Shown: positions 5,561 to 9,216 of the stretch, piece after piece
Numbering within the stretch: the first letter of the stretch is position 1
How the letters are laid out: each line of letters begins with the position of its first letter
DNA from: an uncultured Opitutales bacterium
Lineage (GTDB): Bacteria; Verrucomicrobiota; Verrucomicrobiia; Opitutales; Intestinicryptomonadaceae
NCBI GenBank assembly: GCA_900552245.1
Contig: URYY01000086.1
Location: 1 to 9,216 of the forward strand
DNA length: 9,216 bases
Reading direction: 5' to 3'
Program-made: the position numbers and the translations under genes
Notes under the pieces: model-generated
The model's input: only the letters and a program-made list of their open reading frames with translations
Database searches by the model: none
What the model was told of the DNA's origin: nothing

Positions 5561-7432
5561 ATGAAGTACCTTGTTAGAGATTTCATACTCTTTGCCCTGC
5601 TTATGCTAATTTACATACTTGGCAGGCTTGCTCTGCTCGTGGGCTTTGGCTGGGAGAAACTGCCGCTTATAACATGGGACTGGGCCATTCTTTCATTCCG
5701 CTTTGACCTAATGACTTGCACGCACCTAATTCTGCCGACGCTCGCGCTTTCATTTATTGCGATATTTTTTGGCGAGCGCAAAATCATAGCGCGGCTAAAG
5801 AGGCTCTACGCCTCGTTTATATTGGCGCTTTCAATGTTTTTTGCGATATTAAACGTCGTATTTTTTTCGGAGTACAAGAGCCAATTCAACCAGTGGATAT
5901 TAGGGATTTTTTATGACGACTTTACGGCAATAATGATGACCATCATAAAAACATACCCGATTTTTTTGATAGTCTTGGGAATATTTGCCATAGTTGTAGC
6001 GTCGGTTGCCTGCACAAAGTTTGTATTTAAGAGCACCGCAAACTTGGAAAATTTCAAGAGCTTGAGGGCTAAAGTTGCGGCGTTTGCCGCCTGTATTTTC
6101 CTTGTCGCATTTTTTATGAGAGGCGCAAAAATAGAGGGCAAGGAGCCTTCTCCGCGAGATGCCGTAATATCGGAATCCGCCTTCTTAAATAACCTAATTC
6201 CGACTAGCGCCTACTGCATACGCCACGAATTAAAGACTCACTTTGAATTTTTATCGTTCTCCGACAGCCTAGAGTTTTTCGACGCCTCTGCAGACCAGAT
6301 AGCAGATATTGCAAAAAAAACTTTTAAGAGGGATGTATCCTCAATAGACGAAGGGCTAACGCGAAAGGCAAAGGGCTCTCCGCTAAAGGAGAAACCGGAA
6401 CACATATTTTTGATAATAGCCGAAAGCCACTCGGCCTGGCCCCTGTACGAAAAGTATAAATCGAGAAACCTAATGCCCGAGACCCGCAAACTGCTGAAAA
6501 ATTCTCTGGGCTCTTCGCACGCTCTGTCGGCGGGGATTTGCACGGTTGACAGCGTTACGAGCATACTTGGCGGAATCCCATTTGCAATGCTCTCGGCCTC
6601 GTGCATAGACGACTACCCGAGCGACTTTTCCATAGCAAAAATCTGCAAGGACATGGGCTACAAGTGCAACTTCTTCTGCGCAAGTTCAATCGAATGGTGC
6701 AATATAGGCGTCTTTACAAAAAAAATAGGCTTTGACGAAAACTTTGGCGGCAATGTAATGAATGAGGAATTCTATTTGCACGAGTGGGGAGTTCCCGACA
6801 GGCAGTTCTACAATTACCTGCTCGCGCGAAACTACGACACCCCATCGCTAAACGTTATCCTCACCGTTTCAAACCACCCGCCCTACGATGTCAATTTAAA
6901 GGCTGAAGGCTGCCCAAATCAAATAGACAACCCTCTTGAAAACAAGGTTCAGCACACTTGGTATGCAGATAACAGGCTGGGCGATTTCATAAAGAAGATG
7001 CGCAAAAAGTATCCCAACAGCCTGTTTATAGTTACAGGCGACCACTGCGCGCGACTAAACCCCGAATACCTCGGCGAGGATTTTGAAAACCGAATGTGCG
7101 TTCCGATAATATTTTCCGGAAAGCCCATTGAAGATGCCAATCTTGCGCGGCAAGTCGGCCCATCGTCGCATATGGACATAATCCCCACGCTAACTGAGAT
7201 GATAGCGCCAAAGGGCTACGAATACAAAGCTTGGGGCTCAAATTTGATGGAGAGGGAAAGGTTCATAGAGCCCATAAATCCATACGCTATTTATTACGGC
7301 GGAAAGCTTCTAAACCCCAAGACGAGCACTTGCCCGGACGAAGCTAGGCGCAAGATGAACAATTTTATGGCGCTTGCCTACTGGCGAGCAGTCAAGGGAT
7401 CGCAATTTCCCGACAAAAAAGAAAATCAATAA
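5561..7432 (+). CDS. LtaS/MdoB-like sulfatase-fold phosphoglycerol (or phospho-alcohol) transferase (623 aa)
   Basis: The N-terminal part has five likely membrane helices (about 5-28, 48-70, 84-104, 132-155, 170-187). A linker follows, then a sulfatase/alkaline-phosphatase-type domain from about residue 280, probably periplasmic. Motifs match LTA-synthase-like enzymes: IIAESHSAW with E288 as metal ligand, GICTVDS with T328 as probable nucleophile, TVSNHPPYD with H439, VTGDHCA with D494/H495 as metal ligands, and SSHMDIIPTL (535-544). Length and layout match LtaS and MdoB/OpgB, which move glycerol-phosphate from phosphatidylglycerol to an acceptor. A Gram-negative-type cell has no lipoteichoic acid, so the acceptor here may be a periplasmic or surface glycan; this is inferred from the GDP-mannose/GDP-fucose genes that follow closely. 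Another phospho-alcohol donor such as phosphatidylethanolamine is possible. The ATG at 5561 has only an A-rich AAAGAAAATAG in front. Confidence 0.85.
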   Translation: MKYLVRDFILFALLMLIYILGRLALLVGFGWEKLPLITWDWAILSFRFDLMTCTHLILPTLALSFIAIFFGERKIIARLKRLYASFILALSMFFAILNVVFFSEYKSQFNQWILGIFYDDFTAIMMTIIKTYPIFLIVLGIFAIVVASVACTKFVFKSTANLENFKSLRAKVAAFAACIFLVAFFMRGAKIEGKEPSPRDAVISESAFLNNLIPTSAYCIRHELKTHFEFLSFSDSLEFFDASADQIADIAKKTFKRDVSSIDEGLTRKAKGSPLKEKPEHIFLIIAESHSAWPLYEKYKSRNLMPETRKLLKNSLGSSHALSAGICTVDSVTSILGGIPFAMLSASCIDDYPSDFSIAKICKDMGYKCNFFCASSIEWCNIGVFTKKIGFDENFGGNVMNEEFYLHEWGVPDRQFYNYLLARNYDTPSLNVILTVSNHPPYDVNLKAEGCPNQIDNPLENKVQHTWYADNRLGDFIKKMRKKYPNSLFIVTGDHCARLNPEYLGEDFENRMCVPIIFSGKPIEDANLARQVGPSSHMDIIPTLTEMIAPKGYEYKAWGSNLMERERFIEPINPYAIYYGGKLLNPKTSTCPDEARRKMNNFMALAYWRAVKGSQFPDKKENQ

Positions 7433-7460
7433 ATTTGACAAAGCCAGTACCTTTGCAAAA

Positions 7461-8540
7461 ATGGCAAAGATGAAACGTTACGCGATGATTATGGCAGGCG
7501 GAGCCGGAGAGAGGTTCTGGCCGCTTAGCAGGATAAAGAAACCCAAGCACCTCTGGAATGTGACAGGTGCCGACGCCTGCCTCTTGGAGCTTACGCTAAA
7601 GAGAGTTTCAAAGCTGGTTGACTTTAAGAATATATTCATCGTTTCAAATGCCGAGCAGTGCGAAGCCATACTGGAGGTCTGCCCCACCCTAAGCCGCGAA
7701 CAGCTGGTAGCCGAACCCCTGTGTCGCGACACCACAGCCGCAATAGCCCTCGGTTCAATACTAGTTGAAAAGCTATCGGGCGGAGACGATGCAAGTTTTG
7801 CAGTATTTCCCTCCGACCACTTGATATCCGACGACGAAGCCTTTGTGCACAGCCTAAACGAAGCCTTCGGCGCCGCCGAAAAGACGTCGGGGCTACTTAC
7901 TATAGGCATAAAACCGACATTCCCCGCGACGGGCTACGGTTACATACAAAAGGGAAAGAAGCTAGACGGCTTTGAGTGCTTTAAAGTCAATAGATTTTTT
8001 GAAAAGCCAAATGCAGAGCGCGCCGAATCTTACGTAGCAAGCGGGCAGTTTTACTGGAACGCCGGTATTTTTGTTTGGAAGAACTCCGCAATACAGCAGC
8101 AGCTTAGGGAAAATGCATTTGCCGAAAACAAGGTTTTTGAAGATATGCGAAAGTCCATACTGGACGGGTGCAATGTAGAGGATGCCCTCGCAGAATTTTA
8201 CCCCAAAATAGAGAAGATAAGCATAGATTTTTCAGTTATGGAAAAGGCTAAAAACGCCTGGGTTGTACCCGCGGGCTTTGGCTGGGACGACGTGGGTTCG
8301 TGGTCGGCAATAGAGAGGCATTACCAGAAGGACTTAAAGGGCAATATAGCCGTGGGTGAATTTTTTGAAAAGGACGCAAACAATTGCGTAGTCTTTGATG
8401 TTGCGGGGCGAGCTACTGCAATAGTCGGAGTGAGCGACCTTATAGTTGTGCACTCAAAGGACGCAACTTTAATCTGCCGCAAGCACTGCGCCGAAGACTT
8501 AAAGACTCTCGTGCGCCAACTTCCGCAAAAATTTAGATAA
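7461..8540 (+). CDS. manC: Mannose-1-phosphate guanylyltransferase (GDP-mannose pyrophosphorylase, 359 aa)
   Basis: It makes GDP-mannose from mannose-1-phosphate and GTP in the cytoplasm. From the ATG at 7461, the nucleotidyltransferase signature MAGGAGERFWPLSR lies at 11-24, followed by PKHLW (28-32), where many relatives have PKQ. Other family blocks are AEPLCRDTTAAI (85-96), FPSDH (116-120, metal/nucleotide site), TGYGYI (157-162), FFEKP (179-183), YWNAGIFVW (198-206) and GFGWDDVGSW (272-281). The length matches single-domain enzymes; the C-terminal isomerase domain of bifunctional ManC-type proteins (about 470 aa) is absent. Mannose-6-phosphate isomerase must therefore come from elsewhere. 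The frame extends upstream to a TTG at 7374, but that part overlaps the LtaS-like gene and lacks family similarity. ATG at 7470 (MKRYAMIMAGG) is an equally good start. The gene begins 28 nt after its neighbour and ends 4 nt before the fucose synthase gene, so these form an operon. Confidence 0.93.
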   Translation: MAKMKRYAMIMAGGAGERFWPLSRIKKPKHLWNVTGADACLLELTLKRVSKLVDFKNIFIVSNAEQCEAILEVCPTLSREQLVAEPLCRDTTAAIALGSILVEKLSGGDDASFAVFPSDHLISDDEAFVHSLNEAFGAAEKTSGLLTIGIKPTFPATGYGYIQKGKKLDGFECFKVNRFFEKPNAERAESYVASGQFYWNAGIFVWKNSAIQQQLRENAFAENKVFEDMRKSILDGCNVEDALAEFYPKIEKISIDFSVMEKAKNAWVVPAGFGWDDVGSWSAIERHYQKDLKGNIAVGEFFEKDANNCVVFDVAGRATAIVGVSDLIVVHSKDATLICRKHCAEDLKTLVRQLPQKFR

Positions 8541-8544
8541 AGCT

Positions 8545-9216
8545 ATGAAAAAAGAAGATAAAATCTATGTGGCCGGACACCGCGGAATGGTGGGCTCGGC
8601 AATAGTTAGAGCACTCCAAAAGAGAGATTTTGAAAACATATTGTGCAGAACTCACGACGAGCTCGATCTGACGGACCAAGGTCAGGTTGAAGCTTTCTTT
8701 AAAGAGCAAAAGCCCGATGTGGCGGTAATCGCAGCCGCTAAGGTTGGGGGCATATACGCAAACAGTGTCTATCCCGCCGACTTTATAGAGATAAACCTTG
8801 CGATAGCGCTAAATACGATACGCGCCGCCTACAAATCGGGCGTAAAGAGGCTATTGTTTTTGGGCAGCACCTGCATATATCCGCGCATGGCACCCCAACC
8901 TATTCCGGAGAGCGCACTGCTTACAAGCGAGCTTGAAAAGACCAATGAAGCCTACGCAATAGCAAAAATTGCGGGCCTTAAGCTGTGCGAATTTTACAGA
9001 AAGCAGTACGGCGTGTGCTACCACAGCGCAATGCCCACAAATCTATACGGGCCGGGCGACAATTACCACAGTAAGAACTCCCACGTCCTGCCTGCGCTTA
9101 TAAGGAGGTTTTACGAGGCTAAAAAAAGCGGCGCAAAGGAAGTTACACTCTGGGGTACGGGAACTCCGCTCAGGGAATTTCTGCACGTTGACGACCTTGC
9201 AGACGCCTGTGTATGC
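8545..9216 (+). CDS. fcl: GDP-L-fucose synthase (GDP-4-keto-6-deoxymannose epimerase/reductase), C-terminus beyond the window
   Basis: The first 224 residues are visible of an enzyme usually about 310-320 aa long; the frame is still open at the right edge. It converts GDP-4-keto-6-deoxy-D-mannose to GDP-L-fucose with NADPH. The Rossmann motif GHRGMVG (11-17) follows KIYVA. The extended short-chain dehydrogenase catalytic set is complete: Ser108 in STCIYP, Tyr137 and Lys141 in YAIAK. Cys110 and His180, the residues used for epimerisation in the Escherichia coli enzyme (C109, H179), are also present, offset by one. AAKVGGI (64-70), NLYGP (166-170) and REFLHVDD (210-217) are further family signatures. 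The ATG at 8545 is 4 nt after the manC stop, so the two are probably translationally coupled. The partner GDP-mannose 4,6-dehydratase (gmd) is not in view and may lie just downstream. Confidence 0.95.
   Translation, partial: MKKEDKIYVAGHRGMVGSAIVRALQKRDFENILCRTHDELDLTDQGQVEAFFKEQKPDVAVIAAAKVGGIYANSVYPADFIEINLAIALNTIRAAYKSGVKRLLFLGSTCIYPRMAPQPIPESALLTSELEKTNEAYAIAKIAGLKLCEFYRKQYGVCYHSAMPTNLYGPGDNYHSKNSHVLPALIRRFYEAKKSGAKEVTLWGTGTPLREFLHVDDLADACVC

Noticed and set aside
5561..7432. A true sulfatase or alkaline phosphatase instead of an LtaS-type transferase
   Set aside because: There is no C/S-x-P-x-R formylglycine motif. Five N-terminal membrane helices and the Thr-centred GICTVDS site fit the LtaS/MdoB group.
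7374..7460. Upstream extension of the guanylyltransferase from a TTG at 7374
   Set aside because: It overlaps the end of the LtaS-like gene by 59 nt, and the family consensus begins at the ATG at 7461 or 7470.
7478..7909. 143-residue open frame antisense to manC
   Set aside because: Ser-rich, featureless translation opposite a gene with complete family motifs; a reading-frame shadow.

Overview
The window looks like a chromosomal segment from a bacterium of the phylum Verrucomicrobiota. The main evidence is the left third. On the minus strand it carries four consecutive genes whose order and architectures match the Akkermansia muciniphila Amuc_1102-Amuc_1101-Amuc_1100-Amuc_1099 locus, a type IV pilus-like envelope system named after that organism. 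Base composition is moderate, ATA is a frequent isoleucine codon, and none of the visible start codons has a strong Shine-Dalgarno sequence. I cannot place the organism below phylum. A gut or host-associated member with lower GC than Akkermansia is a guess.

Layout, left to right. Positions 1-3757 (minus strand) hold the pilus-like cluster. In transcription order it contains a secreted Amuc_1102-like protein (3757-3110), a terminator-like hairpin (3097-3056), a 547-residue fusion of a PilM-like actin-fold domain to a PilN-like membrane domain (3029-1386), an Amuc_1100-like single-pass membrane protein (1382-291), and the N-terminal 94 residues of a small membrane protein in the Amuc_1099 position (284 to the window edge). 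By synteny the next gene, outside the window, should be the PilQ-like secretin. Positions 3758-3999 form a divergent intergenic region with a 9-bp inverted repeat. Positions 4000-5454 (plus strand) encode a RhlE-type DEAD-box RNA helicase. After a 106-bp gap come three closely spaced plus-strand genes: an LtaS/MdoB-type phosphoglycerol transferase-like membrane protein (5561-7432), a mannose-1-phosphate guanylyltransferase (about 7461-8540), and GDP-L-fucose synthase (8545 to the right edge, incomplete).

How the genes work together. In the left cluster the PilM-PilN fusion probably forms the cytoplasm-to-inner-membrane base. The Amuc_1100- and Amuc_1099-like proteins would bridge the periplasm toward an outer-membrane secretin, and the Amuc_1102-like protein is exported. 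The right cluster makes GDP-mannose and then GDP-L-fucose (the required dehydratase gene gmd is not in view). It probably feeds a surface polysaccharide, which the LtaS-like enzyme may decorate with a phospho-alcohol group. The helicase is a housekeeping gene between the two.

The most notable observation is in the PilM-PilN fusion. Both acidic residues expected in the two phosphate-binding motifs of the actin-like fold are asparagine (N10 and N175), while the PilN-type NLLP motif is kept at the fusion joint. I found no CRISPR array, insertion sequence, tRNA, rRNA or phage gene. There is no clearly novel defence or mobile system here.
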